Positions 32,391-47,300 are shown, counted from the stretch's first letter. The stretch: 64,000 bases of DNA from Plazaster borealis (GCA_021014325.1 CM037474.1:25799488-25863487); one strand, 5' to 3'. The notes: generated by a model not told the origin, from the letters alone. Translations and numbers: made by a program.

Positions 32391-35300
32391 CTAGAAAAGA
32401 ACAAAATCAATTTAACATCAAAATATCTTACACCCAGTTTCAAACACCCCTTCCTCCGAAACACAGGGAAATGGATGCCTCAAAAAACAGAGATGCCACT
32501 GTGGTAGCGAAAAAAAACCCTGAAAATTATTTTTCCTCCGGCCAAAACAAAAATGTTCTTTTTCCGGTTACCGAACGACCCTTAATTAACGCCGCGACCC
32601 TACACTTTTTATTCGGCTTGAAAAAAAAAAAAAAACCCAAACAAAACATTATAATAATAATAATACAAAACAAACTTAAAAATGAAGGTGCCATGGACAA
32701 AATGTCACACTTTGACCAACTTAACATGTTTTTAACAAAATTGGGAAAAAAAATCAGAACTCATCAAGACAATTTTACCGATATCTCCGTGATTTGAGTC
32801 TCATGATTTAGTGATCCACGTTCGTCGCGTCGTGTTTCCTACCCAGCGAAAAAATACCCACAATTCAAAGCACAGCGCGCATGTGTTTACACAACGGTGC
32901 ACAATCTGAATATTGTGCAAACTGGTGCTGGATATGCAAATCGAGCTGCCTATTCTGCATAGCACAAATTTAAGATTGCCCGTATGTTTGTCCAATTTGT
33001 TGCGGCGCAAATCTGTTGATTGTGCTCGACAGATGAACGAGAGATCCGAGAGTGGGCTCAACCTTCTTTCACTATGCGAACTTCCTACACACACGTTGGC
33101 AGGGTGTTTGCGTGTGCTGTCGATCACGCGCGCTCGGAAAAAAAAATGTTGCTGTTTGTTTCTCTCTCCGGTCTTTTAATAAATGGACGGCCCGGAAAAA
33201 ACGGAAGTTGAGGTGGGGTTTTTTTTTAAACCGGAATTCCGGGTTAAACCGGAGAAGTGGCATCTCTGAAAAAAACAGTTTTACATTTTTAATATATGTT
33301 TAATTTGCATCAGGGATAAATAACATTATCTGGTTTTACCCGTACACCAATGTGTACAAAGCACTGTATACTCAGTACTTTCCCGAGTCCTGTGAAAAAA
33401 GGACTAAAGAAATTACTGAATATACAGTGCTTTACACACATTGGTGTATGGGTAAAACCAGATAATATTGTTTTACATTTCTTTTTAAATTTGAGTAAAT
33501 TTCATCAACATGTGGAGCTCTTGGAAACAAATACTACTCTTTCATATTTTCTCAGTGTTTTTACCTGCAATAAACATTCAACTTTTCAGCCTCTTAACAT
33601 CAGTAAAAACTCCAAGCGAGTTGACCTATCACTTGGAACCATTCAAGGGCTAAATTCTGTAAGGTGGCACAGCTGTGCACAGAACTAACTGTGCACTGTG
33701 TAGATGCATTCACCACATGATATAATATTGCAACGCTGGCCTAGTTTATCTATATGCTTTAAAACCACAGTGTATGATGTTGAATGGTCAGACAGTAGGA
33801 AGTTTGACTGTGTACTGTATAGATCCATTCACCACATGATATCATAATGCAAGTTTATCTATCTTTCAAAACCAAAGTGGTTCTGTCAATTCGCCGTATT
33901 TTTGACCGCGTGAGGGCGTTATGTGAGCCGAATTCACGTGATGCAAAACAAGTAAACAAACTGGGGTTTTACATTGTTGTTATTATTATGTTTATGTATT
34001 TCGTCATTGAAAAAAAGAAAACTACACACAAGCAATTAAAATAAGATGAAACTGTTATTGTGATGCAAGACAATTACTGATGAAGGCGACCTCGTGCGGT
34101 CAAAATAAGATCAATTCATTTCACATTTTCATTTTACTTAATCCTTTAGAGACCATTCATATCCATATAATCATCACCGTATGACCAGGGCCCAATTTCA
34201 TAGAGCTGCTTAAGCATAAAAAGTAGCTAAGCACAACAAAGTTATGCTTACCAGAATAAGGTTGCCAGCCAAAACTATCATTCCACATGTACAATCTGTG
34301 ACTGGTATCCTGCTTTTAGAAACATAGATACTATGCTAACATGGGAAACATTGGAAAATGTCAATTCAGGACGTGAACTTTGCTCCGACCTTTTTGTTTG
34401 AGTGGAAGTAAGTCAGATCTTGCAGCTGTTTACGACCGCTATTGGCCTTTTGATACAAACCGTTTCTGGCCACTATGCTCTCTAAAATGTTATATAACAT
34501 TTTTTTAATGATCTTTATCAAATTTTAGATTAAAACTTCCGGCCCTTTATCGCACAGCCACAACCCTGCCGGTTTTAATTGGCCAATTAAGACCTCGTCG
34601 CTACTCTTTTATTCCTTAATTTCATTTAATTTCATTTCATTTCATTCATTTCTTTCTTCCATTTGACTGTGTACTGTGCAAATGCCACACATGATATCAT
34701 ATTGCAAGTTGACATATACCTTTCAAAACCACAGTGGACGATTGATATTGAATAGTCAGACAGTAGGAGCGTTACAAGTGAACACAAACATCATTTCAGC
34801 GAACAGAGGCCAATCAAAAACTGCTAACCACTCACCGGACAAGCTTTCCCTCATTTCTCTCCGTCTCATCTCGCCTTCCCTCTCGCGTCGTCTAAGCTCT
34901 CGCTCCACCAATGACCGGCGAGTGTTCAAGGGGTAGAAACTGCAGTTTCTCATCCTGCAGCACACCCATATCATTACTAGTAGCATCGCGATGGGTATGA
35001 CCGTGATCAGCGTGATCAGGTTGTTCCGGAACGAATTGTCCTCGTAGGTTTCTATGACAACAAAGAGAAAACTTTTTTAAATGGTTTTGAGATACACACA
35101 GGGGTTCGTTCAGCATTCCTTGTATTTACCCATTTCACTTATAATTATAAATTGTGGGAGGCTAATCATCCCTTACTCGCAGCTGAGAATCTGAATTGTG
35201 AAGGACACGGCTACAGCATGTTCGAGCCACAGGCATGTAAGGCCGCCTTTGGCAGCCAGCCACATTGACCCAAATATGAACACGGAGCACAGCCTGAGAT

Positions 35301-38300
35301 CAAAGGGGTGTTTGAAAAACCGGAGGGCCTGGAGAAAAACCCTCATGGCATAGGAGAGAACCAACGCACAACTCTACTCACATATGGCCTTAGCTGGGAA
35401 TGGAACCAGGGCCACAGTGGTGAGAGGCGAATGCTTTTACGCATAAGCGAGCCACCCAAGATGTCACAATAGACTATTCTATGATGATGTTTTGAAATGA
35501 ATATGTTTGGAAAGATGTTTTAAAAGTAGAATATTATGATCCACACAAATCTCCCTTGAAACTGTGTGGTCTTTGTGTAATTTCATGACATAACACGGTA
35601 CGCTATTTTGTAGAACCAAATTTTGACTCCACAAAATGGCCGACGATATGTCCCGCTGGTTCTGTTTCAAGAGGCAAATTAAATTACTACTCACTAATTA
35701 CAACATACTGTAGGTATTTTAGTGCATGAACAACTCTTAAAAATGATAAGAAGTAATTCCGAAAAATGTTGAGAGATTTGAAGGCAATGTGCCCCTCTAA
35801 TAATGATTAATAATGTCAGAGATACTACATAACATATCAGACACAAATCATTTAGAATCGTCAGACAGTAGGAGGAGGGTTTCGAGAAAACACAAACTTC
35901 CTTTCAGGCGACAGAAGGCTCATCAAAGAATTTACCAGAGTAAACTCACCTACGTATTTGAATTCACAGTACGTGCCGGTAAAGTCAGCCGGGCATTTGC
36001 AGTTGTACAATTCATGGGTCCCTTCACAGCTCCCACCATTCTGACAGTAGTGGTGTGGACATCCTATCAATCAAATTAACATACACAATAATAATAATAA
36101 TATTGGAGACTTTTATAGCGCGCATATCCACCAATAAGGTGCTCAAGGCGCTAGAAGAAAAAAACACTTTTTAAGACAGGTTTTGAAGTTTATGAATTAT
36201 GAGACCCATTTATGTAGCACCTTATACGGGTTTTACAAGGTGCTGCGGCGTGCTCGGAAGCCACTTCCAGAAACCCCGGGGCAAACCCCTTCTCTAATAG
36301 CGATAAAAGTTTAACTGGGTTCTTTAACGTGTATTACACAACACACGGGAACAATGGCTTTACATCCATCCAAAGGACGAAACAATAATGGTTTAGTGTC
36401 TTGCTTAAGGACACAAGTGTCAGGACCGTGACTCGAACCCACACTCTGCTGATCAGAAACACCAGAGCTTGAGTGGGGTGCGCTAGACCGCTTGGCCACG
36501 AAACAAATCAAATAAACTAAAAACTCAATATAACTACACATTATTGTTACACTTATTGATGGTACCAACAAATCAGTGTCCCACTGTAAACCATGTAGGT
36601 TTAGTCGCTACGTCACATGCGTGAACATAAGCACAGAAGCCATAAGCGCAGAACTCCGCGCTTACTGCCCCTTAGAGTCATGTGTTTTATGCTTTAAATG
36701 GCCTCTGCTTTACATGGCGCCGTAAGCGCAGAACTCCCCACTTACTGCCCATAGAGTCATGTGTTTTACAGGGCATCGCAAGCACAGAATATAGCACTTA
36801 TTGGAATCATGCGCTTTAAATGGTGCCTTAAGCGCAGAACTCCGCAATTACTGCCTCATAGAATCATGCGCTTTACAGGGCATTGTAAGCAGAGAATTTT
36901 TTGCTTACTGCCTCATAGAATTATGCACTTTACAGGGCATCGTAAGTGCAGAACTTCGCGCTTACTGCCCCATAGAATCATGCGCTTTACAGGGCATCGT
37001 AAGCATAGAATATTGCACTTACGGCCCATGGAATAATGCGATTTAAATGGCGCCGTAAGCGTAGAACTCCACGCTTACTGCCCCACAGAATCATGTGCTT
37101 TACAGGGCTTCGTAAGCAGATAATTATGTGCTTACTGCCTCATAGAATCATGAATCATACACTTTACAGGGCGTCAGAAGCACAGGACATTGTAAGGAGC
37201 ACCATGAAGTTGGGCCCAGGCCTATTACCCTCATATCCAGTACCTGAATTGTCTTGCTGGCAATTGACCCCCGAGTACGGCCGTTGACAGAGGCAGTAGC
37301 GTGTAGATACAAACGATCCCAGGCATGTCCCACCATTCATACAATAATCTTTCGGACACACTGTGTTGGAGATACAAATCAAGATAACTTCAAGACAAGA
37401 ACATCTGAGCATAGGTTAGTAGCTTCTTGTACACATTAAATCACATTATTTAAGGGCATCAGGTTGGCTTAGTGGTTTCTTTCCCTGCCTTTCACCTCTG
37501 TGGACCCCGGTTTGAATCTCACCTCAGACCGGAGCCTTGAATGTGTATTGGGTTTTACGTCCCTACCTGATTGTGTGGGTCTTTCAAATTTGGGGTTTAA
37601 TCCTCCCACATCTAAAAACTGAACATTTCTTCTTATTGGTTAACCCTAATAAGTACATAAATAATTTGACAAAAAAATAATTTGCATTTTTTTTTTTTTT
37701 TGGACAGGTCACTTTGTGGGACAGCGACGAAATCCTACCTTCCTCGTCCTGACACCTATCTCCAGAGAAGTTTGGCAGGCAAGAGCAGCGTGGGTACCCA
37801 CTGATCACCTCATGACACGTCCCACCATTGGCGCACCAATTCTCTGGACATAACCCTACAAGGGAAGAGGAATGCATTTTAAAGTAATTGATTTAAATCA
37901 ATGCCTGAAGAGGAACTAACTTTCTCGTATGATTACAAATCAAAAGATGTTAATTTAAAAATGTTTAGGCTAAAAATATAGATTCTTTATCCCCGATGTA
38001 AAATTAACACATATTAAATCGTAGAGGTAACCGCGCTAAAGCATAGGATTCGAACTGCCTCTAGCCACCGGGCTAGCTCGGTGGTTAAGAGGTAAGACAT
38101 CTGCTCTAGCAATGCAAAGGTCGTGGGTTCGAATCCCACCGAGTGATTCGCCTGGAGATTTTTTCCACAGAACTCGGGAAAGCACCGAGCTTAAAGGGGT
38201 TGTCTACGTTTGGTTTTTGGAACCCACTGTCTGTTTCAATCCTATATAGTTGTAGATATATACCATAAAACTAATCTGTGAAAAATTCATTTCAAAAGGT

Positions 38301-41300
38301 GGTAGCGTTTTTGAGATATTGCCGAAAATCCGGAGCGGTTATCTCCACGCAGGAAGAATAATCTGCAATTGGAATACACAATCTGAGAAACGTTACTGCA
38401 GTTACGCTTTTCAGATTCAAATTTTTGGGGATAAAAACTGATATCTTTTTCCATAACCGCAGTACTTCGAAGTAAAAAGTTTCTCAAAATGCATTATATA
38501 CTATCCAAAGCTGCTGTACTTCTAACCAAGTAAGTTTTTATAGCCATTAATTTTTGACAGTCCCTTTATGTTTTTAAACATTTCCATTAAACTTAAATGC
38601 ATTCAACTGAATTACTCTTACGGGAGACTTTGGAAGACTTTGGAGACTTACCGGGCAAACTTCCTATGTTTCTATAACTCTGAGCATGCGCACACTTTCA
38701 TAGGGTAAAAAACAAAATATATTACAAATCAACCAATCATAAGCCGTATCGTTGTCGCTGCAGCCAATGGCTGTAGCCGCAGCCATAGCCAAAGTCACTT
38801 GATTCCCACACAGCTTCATATATTTCACCTTTAACTTCATGTTGTAAAACATATATCCACGTTGAGGAAAAATGACCCATATCTGAATTGACACACTACT
38901 CTGACTAACCTAGGCAGGGTTTCTCATCTGAGTAGTCACCACAGTGGTTCATCCCGTCACACTCGAAGGCGCTGGGGATACATCGCTTGTTGGCACACCA
39001 GAAATCAGAGCACAGCTCGTGGCTCTCTGTAACATAGATTTTGTTCATTCAATCATGGTTATCACAAACAAACAAACAATCGTGTACATGGACCGTTCCA
39101 TTGGACCGCTGGAACGTTCCATTGCAATGTTCAAACCAAACTACTAATGCATGTATTCACTCATAGGTTTGCTCCCCTACTTCGGTACAATGATGCGGTC
39201 TACAGGAGCGGACCAATAGATTGCAGGCGTGTGCCCACAGGAACGTTCTTTTGCGCCTAGAACATGCCAGACTTTTGAGATGCTCCCTTATACATGACCA
39301 AAAACATACTTTGAACCAAGAATTGTGAGACCGAACAGTCTACAAATTGACAAAAATCCAGAAAAATTCCGTCTATTTTTTAATGGCCGATACTTCTTTC
39401 GCTGTCATTAAGAAACTGTGCCATTATATAAACTTCCAACTCTTTCTAATTGCAAACGATTTTGTCTTCTTTAAGTTGACCTGTTGCAAATTTTGAAATT
39501 TGGTGACTCTAAAACTCCCTGCCAATAATTCGCCCCAAATCGGTTCAAATACCTAACGCAAACACAGTTGAGTTTCCCTTTTTGGCCTAAAAACAGCACC
39601 TTAGCCAAACTTCACACAGCTGCCCCACCAGTAAGAACAAATTTGTGTTTACTATAGCAGAAAATTGAGCATAAGCAAAAGTGTACGATGAAGAAGATTT
39701 GACAGCGTGTGTGTGCGTTCACAATGGATTTGCATTGTTGCATTACTCTTCTTTTTACAAGAACTGCACAGGAATTCCTCTTCAGAATGTACAGATCGAT
39801 TTTGTTTTGCTGTGCGATGACGTCATCTTAAAAAATTTCCTCCGAGAGTATATCAAATAAAATTATATTTGACACCATTTTAACACTAGGTTTAGAGACT
39901 TGTAAGCTTTTCTCCACTTTCATAAGGACTCCATCTATTGGAAAATTAGTGCATCACAAAAATCAATATGACCTTGGTGCCCCTCTCTAAGGCAAGCTGT
40001 GGTTACGAAGTAGAAACAGTTTTAAAGAGTGCTCAGTAAGCAGTAAGTGGAAGATGTCTGCTCACAACATACATTGGCAGTGCAAAGTCCTTAGTTGAAT
40101 TTTGAAATATCCTATTTGAAAGAAAAGAAAACCACAAAAATCTCTCTCGTTAAAAAAGAAAATCTGCCTACATGGCACGGGCTATCTCAGCAGGCCGTGT
40201 GAGTGATTGTGTGCGACTGCACGCAACACTGTGAACTGCTCGCAGCCTCTAAATGACGCCGCGACTGTGGCGTCAATTTAGTTTTCTCTTCACTTACCAG
40301 CTTTGGAGAAGAAGACAAACATTCCGGCTACCGTGATGTTCTGATTGAGCAGTCTGTTGGTCACACAGCGGACATACAACCCGTTGCCTGTGGAGATCAT
40401 CTCTAGCGTTGGGAACTGGTATTTATAATGGAGGGAATGGTTCTTAGGAGCGTTTGATGTGATCCCATCGTGGATGTCCAGCGTGATGACTATGCTGTCT
40501 GCAAGGCAGGAACAAAATCAAAAATATTACTATACCTTATACATATTCATGACCGAGAGTCAATTTCTCACTGGTCCATTCAATATCACGTGCCAGATGC
40601 TATCTTTGCTGTTTACCAAGCGCGCACGCGAGTATTCACTCACATGGACGTCAGTCTACTTGTCATGCGCTTTATGATCATGGGACTGATCGCCCTAGCG
40701 ACATCCAACACATGAAAAGATGGCGGCACACGTTTATGTCAAACTACGTTTTCTGGAGCTCAATGATGCCGAACTAGAGAACATTGTGGTCAGTGAACAA
40801 AGCCAAAACTTTGGTTTGGCTTTGCACATGTAGGTGTGAGCCCCCTTCCCTTAGCCCTAACCCTAGGCCCTTCTTGAGACCAAAACTTTGGCCTGGGCTC
40901 CGGCTTAGGTTCCATCAACTGTACAGGGTTCTCCCCAGGTTTTTTCAAAACTGTGGGGCATTCTGGACCCACATATTTGGATGTTTGGCCGAAGCACGCT
41001 GAATTGAAACAAGGTCTTCGGAATGTTTTCTACTTGGTGTTTATCTTAGTTTTTAAAAGCCTACTGGAGTATTCTGAATGGTTTTCTATTGATGTTTTTT
41101 GTGAAAAGTTGCGCATATTGGCCGGATACGCTAGCTTGTGCATGGGGAGAACCCTGCCACACCAAAAGCGCACATTTTCAAAAATTTTCACGGAGCCTCA
41201 GCTTGAGCCTAAGCTTTGGTTTGGTTTCAAAAAGGCCCCTAGTTTACTTACTCGACTTAAAGATGGGGTTCAGAGATAAGTATACATGCTTCTTCTTGGG

Positions 41301-44300
41301 TGCCACAAACAGCCACAACATATCGTGGGTCTCCGGCTGCCATAGGACAGTAGAAAACTGGCTCTGACGATCATCAAAGAATACAAGTGTGTCCACTGAA
41401 AAAACAATTTTATCAGATTAGTAGGTTACCAGTCTAAATACCATGTGATGCATTGTTTGTGATTGGTTTGGTTCCCAACTCAATTATGCTTTTAGTGAGT
41501 AAGCACTATTTCGAAATTAGCATTTCTTGGATGTTGGTATAATTGATTGGCTGACTGAGTTGCTGGCATTAAGGCCACATAAAAAAAATCATCACAATCA
41601 CTATAAAACAGAGGTTTTTTTGTGATTTTGATGCTTTTAATTGTTTTGTTAAACCTATTCAACTCCTAGATGACATTTTCTGTGAACATTTAAAAAAAAA
41701 CCTAAAGCGCAGTGTAGACTAAGTTAATATTTCAAGAACTATTCCCGTTTTTCCAACATGAATAACCTTTCTTCAAACATCTTTTCCAACCTATAGATTT
41801 TGAAAAAATATCAACTGAAAAATCTGGGAGCCAAATTTTACTGAAAAGATCATGGAAAAGACCGTTTTTTTATGATACAACAAAAGAAAAAGAAAAAAAT
41901 AATAAAAATGGGGAGGGGGGTTTCGTACGGTCGGGCAGGGACGATCAACATTATTTTTTTTGTATGTGGCCTTAGGGTTAACCCTTTAGCACTTTTGCAA
42001 AACTGGACATTGAGTCATTTACTCCTCGAACAGGGCAGGGAAGGTCATAAGATTATCGACTCTACCAAAAAATCCTTCATACACCTTTCGTTTTGATTAT
42101 TTTCATCAGCACCGTAACTAGGGTAACATTTTAGGGGGGCACAAGGGGGGTTTCAGTTTTAGATGTGGGAGGAAAACCCCAGAGAATTATTCCAGGGAAA
42201 ACCCACGCAGTCAGGTAGGGACTGAAAACCCAATCCACATAGTGCTACCTGCAGGATTCGAACCGGGGTCCCAGAGGTGGAAGGCGAGGAAAGATACCAC
42301 TACACCAACCCGACCACCAAATATGGTGGTCGCAGCATAGTCTATTGTGAAGAATCTCTGACACTGATTTTACCTATCGGTTTAACAGCCTGTTCACTGG
42401 CGGACAGAAATCGATAGTGGGCTCGGAAGACGGGAAACTGAAAGGCTATGCTACTCCAGTGCTTGAACTCTATACGCAGCGAGTTCCCAGTTGATATCAC
42501 TGCTCCTGGTCGCTTGTATGATGCAAAGCATTGCTCGATCACCGGACTAGATGACTGGCCATCGTATACCTGTTTGTATCCATGAAAAAAGAGTAAAAAG
42601 TGATCAAGTGGTTTGTTAATTAACTTTGTATATGCATTCACCACATGATATCATAATGCAGGCTTGCATAGTGCATCTATCATTCAAAACCACAGTGAAT
42701 AAATGGTCAGACAGTAAGAGGGTTGACTGTGTACTATGTAGATACATTCACCACTTAATATAATTATTGCGGGCTGGCATGGTTTTGTCTATCATTCCCA
42801 GTGAATGGCATTGAATGGTCAGACGGTAGAAGGGTTAATCAACACATCACAAAGCGGAGGGGGTTGAAATGAAAATCCTGATGAATGGGTAGCTAGAGAT
42901 GAAACCCCTGAATTTCAGAGAATTGTCCGACTCCCTTCTAGCATGTTTAAAGGCACTGAACACGTTTGGAAATTGTCAAAGACCAGTGTTCTCACTTGGT
43001 GTATCCCAACATATGCATAAAATAACAAGCCTGTGAAAATGTGGGCTCAATTGGTCATCGAAGTTGCAAGAAAATGATGAAAGAAAAAACACCCTTGTTG
43101 TACAAATAAGTGTGCTTTCAGATAGGAATAAAAACTTCTTGCAAGAGGTTTTAGTGAGAAATTACCTCTTTCTCAAAAACTACGTTACTTCAGAGGGAGT
43201 CGTTTCCTACAATGTTTTATACTACCAACAGCTCTCCGTTGCTTGTTACAAGTTTATGCTAATGTTTGTTTTGAGTCATTACCAGACGTGTACGATACCT
43301 TTTAACAAAAAATACAACACATATCAGGGTTTGCCCTTAACTTTTTTAGTGACTGGCAAGCAGGAGCAGTTTGCTTGTCATTTCACTAGTCCATCATCTT
43401 TTTCACTGGTCCATATTTCAAATGAAATAGGGATGCTTTTCGACACTGAACTAGCCAGTCAGACCACTTGAATTTTGACTGGTCCTCAGGTGTTTTAACT
43501 GGTATTTTGGCCGGCGGACCACTGTTAAGGGAGAATGCTGCTATTCAAAAACAAAGAAATCTCCACTTAGAAGTACCTCAATTCCATTCTTGTCATAAGA
43601 CCGCAAGCAACGCTGCCTGGTCTTACTTCCGGACATCAAGAAGTCATCAAAGATAAGCTGCACTTTGCCCATCTTCTGAAGGTTCTGGATTGTGTAGCTG
43701 CAGATGTAAGGCAACATCTTGTCGGTGAAGTTTGCTTTGGTGAACACCGGTCCCGATATTGCTTTCAACTGACTAGGCCAGCCGGAATATAACTGAGGGC
43801 CACACTCTGCATCGGAAGAGTAGAAGTTTGGAAGCGCAAGTGAAGACACGACAACGAAATGGTCACATCAAGTTTATGCGTTGCAAAACAAAAATTTATG
43901 GTTGCATCAATATATCAAATAAAAAGGATTTAAGTAGGCCTGGCCCAATGAAAAGCCCAATTTTTTGCTTTGCAGGCATGGAAGTTCATTAATAAGAGGG
44001 TGAGGCGTGTAGGGGTATAGTGCATCGGACTCAAGTACTGTTGGCTAAGTCATCAGGGTGTGGGTTTAAATCCCGGTCATGACACCTGTGTCCTTGAGCA
44101 AGACACTTAACTATAATTGCTTCTCATCACCCAGGGGTAAATGGGTACCTATAAGGGTAGTCTTGATTGGCAATGCTGTTTTTTGTACTAGCCACCAATA
44201 GAGGGCACTACATTGACTGTTTGGGAGGCTGACTCAGAAGGAATGGGCTATAAAAGTCTATAAATCTGGATCGGAACAGCGTCTTGACGATTTTGGATTT

Positions 44301-47300
44301 GCTGCCCAGAAAAAAACAGGCAGATCAAAACAAGGCTAATTTGCATTATGCCTTCAGCGAAGATATTGTGTATGGTACCTAGACGTAGGTAATGTTAGTA
44401 TGCCTCGAGGCAATGGCTTTGAGAAATACTGCTGTGAATGATGGTTTGAACCAGCGTTAGAATTTGCGAGAATTAAATTGGGCCTTGAAGAGTTTAAAAG
44501 TCATCAAACCACCGCAGTTCGTAATTTTGTGGATGGTCACGATTTAGTTGTAAATTCACCGACTGGATTTGGGAGAAGTGTTATTTTTCAAGCAGCTACG
44601 TACTAAATAATATATCTGGAAAATACTGAGTATACAGTGCTTAACACACATCGTGTAGGGTAAAAACAAAAATTATATAAATAATATATCAGTAGGATTT
44701 GAAACTTTGCATGGTGGAAATACGATATGGAAAGATTTGCGGTAACACCATGTAATGACTACCGGTATCTCTAAATGAGTTGGGGTGGTTCTGAAAAGAA
44801 CTGTTGGTTTCAACTCACGTTTCGAGTAATAATATCGTTAAAGACTTTTTGAATGGACTATACGGAAACCCGGATCAAGGTGTCACCGTGAAGGAGAAGC
44901 CTCTTGTGATTATACATAAAGTATCACCGTACAGCAAAAGGACAGCCTTTCTATATAAACTATCATTATCAAGCAACCACACATTCGCCTTGTGTTAACG
45001 GCCAGCGATTATCGTTAGAAACTCTCCACCATTCCTCACATGGTACATAGTACGGAAGACAGGGGAACAGTCTGATCACAGCCTGCTCACCACTGTGCGT
45101 GTGTGTTTCATTTTGTGAATATTCAAATTGCTGCCCCCCAAAAAAAATGTGGGCGGGGTCTCGGTCCAAAAGCGTCAAGACGTTTGTTTTGATCCAGATG
45201 TTCGTGTGATACAGATATCGCTTCTCCAGTAATTCGTGTTGTGGACAGTAATTCGTGTTGCGATATCACACCACGTTAAACAAAATGAACGTCGCCAATC
45301 AAGACTACTATGATAAGGGCAGAGATGGTTCTTGTGATTGAATTAGCCTGGTGAGTTACATACTTAACAGCACCAGATTGAGGGTCTCAATCAAACTTAT
45401 AAGAAAATAACCATCAAACAATAACAACAGCAACAACAACAACAAAATGACTGTAACCAGAAAGAAGGGTGACTTACGTGAGGGTCTCTCGCACGTGGGA
45501 CCAATCCACTGTGGCAGACAATGACAGGTAAAACCATGCTCCTTGTTGATGCAAAGACCCATGTTCTTACACGGACTGCTTGTACAATCATCAACATCTG
45601 AGCAAGGAAAATGTGTTCAATAAGCCATCAGCGAGATAGATTTGACAAACATGACTAATGTCTGGTACAGTGATTTGCTTAGTCACAACTTACTGCTTAA
45701 ATTTGAATTCTTCAGGCTACAGAGAAAGATGTCAAATGGTTCGAGGCAAGCTTGTGTATAGCAGTCTCCAAATGGGCAAACCCTGGTACCATTGTGCCAT
45801 ACACAATCATACAAAATTGTGTATGGGTGTTCGCTGTCTGTTATATAACTATGCAAAATCTTGTCTTGAACCATGTGACATAGCAATTGTCTCTTTAGTC
45901 TGAGGAATTCAAATTTAAGAAAATAGAATTTGCTGTTGCAAACTTCTTACCAACCGAAAGAACCCAGGGTTTAAATGCAAAAAGTTGTTAATTAATGGCC
46001 TCACGTTTCGACCCTAGCAGAGTCTTTCTAAAAGGTTTTTACATAAATCAAATCTAACTCGCAAATGGCTTATTAATATGTAGTTAAATATAATTAATTG
46101 TAAGGTAGTGGTTACCGTAATTTTCGGATTATAAACCGCGGTTTATACGTTGATTTTGACCTTTTTTTGAACTCCTGCGGTTTATGCGCCGGGCGGCTTA
46201 TATGCCGACATATTAATATTGTAGAAAGAAAAAAACAGCGTACATTATTTTAAGAAAGATCGTTTGTAAAATATTCTAAAAACAAATACAAAACAGACAG
46301 GGAAAATCATATACCGCCAAACTCACTCTGAAAATTGTTTAAAAAAAAACATTTTATGCACCACCAACCTTGTCCGCCGTTACAAGGCCTTGCCTCGTTT
46401 TTATTCCTAGATGAATGGGTCACAAAAAGTCCCATTTTTTACTCCATAGTTTTTTAAGGAAATCTGTCTGTTCAACAAGACCGTTTTTTTGTCCATATTT
46501 ATGAACACATATTTATGAACACTTTGAACGTCAAAATGATGTTAGTCCAGCGGCTTTTAAAAATAATTGTCATCCTCGGACCCATCATGTAATCCGTAAT
46601 GTCTCACAATATAGTGGGGTCGATCACAAGGCACGATCGTGAGTACGAGGTACGAGATAGCTGCAAAAGAAATATAGTCGGGTTGCCCTTCCACAACAGA
46701 GAAAAATCACACGCTAAACGTCATTGCAAAATGGCTTACTTCTGGGTACCGGCTGCCATAGTAAATGCGTGTACAGACATCGTTCTGAATAATAAACGCA
46801 CGCCGGAGATGGGTGCATGCTTTTTAGAGCAGACTTTGATACGACTCGTGTGTGCTGCCGCTGCCAACTCACACAGCTTCAAGCGGCCCATGTAAGCAAT
46901 AATCGCAGGTTTTGGAAAAGAAAATTGTTTTGATTGTTTTAAGGGAAATAAATACACACTATAATTAGGAGTTTACAATGAGTTTTTTCTTTATTTTTCT
47001 CTTATTTCAAGGAAAATTTTAATAATTATAATATATAAATTTATGCCGGTCGGAGTTTGTTAACTTTTAATTCGATCCCCGGTCATTTAAAGCTGGGGCC
47101 GGTCAGGACCAACCGGTGCCGACCGTGGTAACTACAACGTTGCAGTTGTCACAATAATGATACAAATAAAAAAGAAATATGCCCACTTGCTGTTGACCAT
47201 CCTAATAGACCATTACAAAAACGATCAATGGTGTTAACTTTAATACATTTTGACTTTATTGCGACGCAACTCGCACTTTGCGGTGACGTACAATGACTGA

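Noticed and set aside
34756..34835. Extension of receptor exon 12 through the donor ([12 protein letters not shown])
   Set aside because: The GTGAGT donor gives a phase match to exon 13 and leads to the PPxY tail, while read-through meets repeat DNA.
36761..37287. Open frames with a repeating [13 protein letters not shown] peptide
   Set aside because: They arise from the 58-bp minisatellite inside a receptor intron; the unit length is not a multiple of three, so frames shift between units.
38068..38150. Functional tRNA gene
   Set aside because: A and B boxes are good, but the cloverleaf acceptor stem could not be closed; a tRNA covariance-model scan would decide.
44969..45178. Possible extra receptor exon (69-codon minus-strand frame)
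   Set aside because: Exons 3 and 4 already join in matching phase (S-Q-CGPQ), and the frame has no domain signature.
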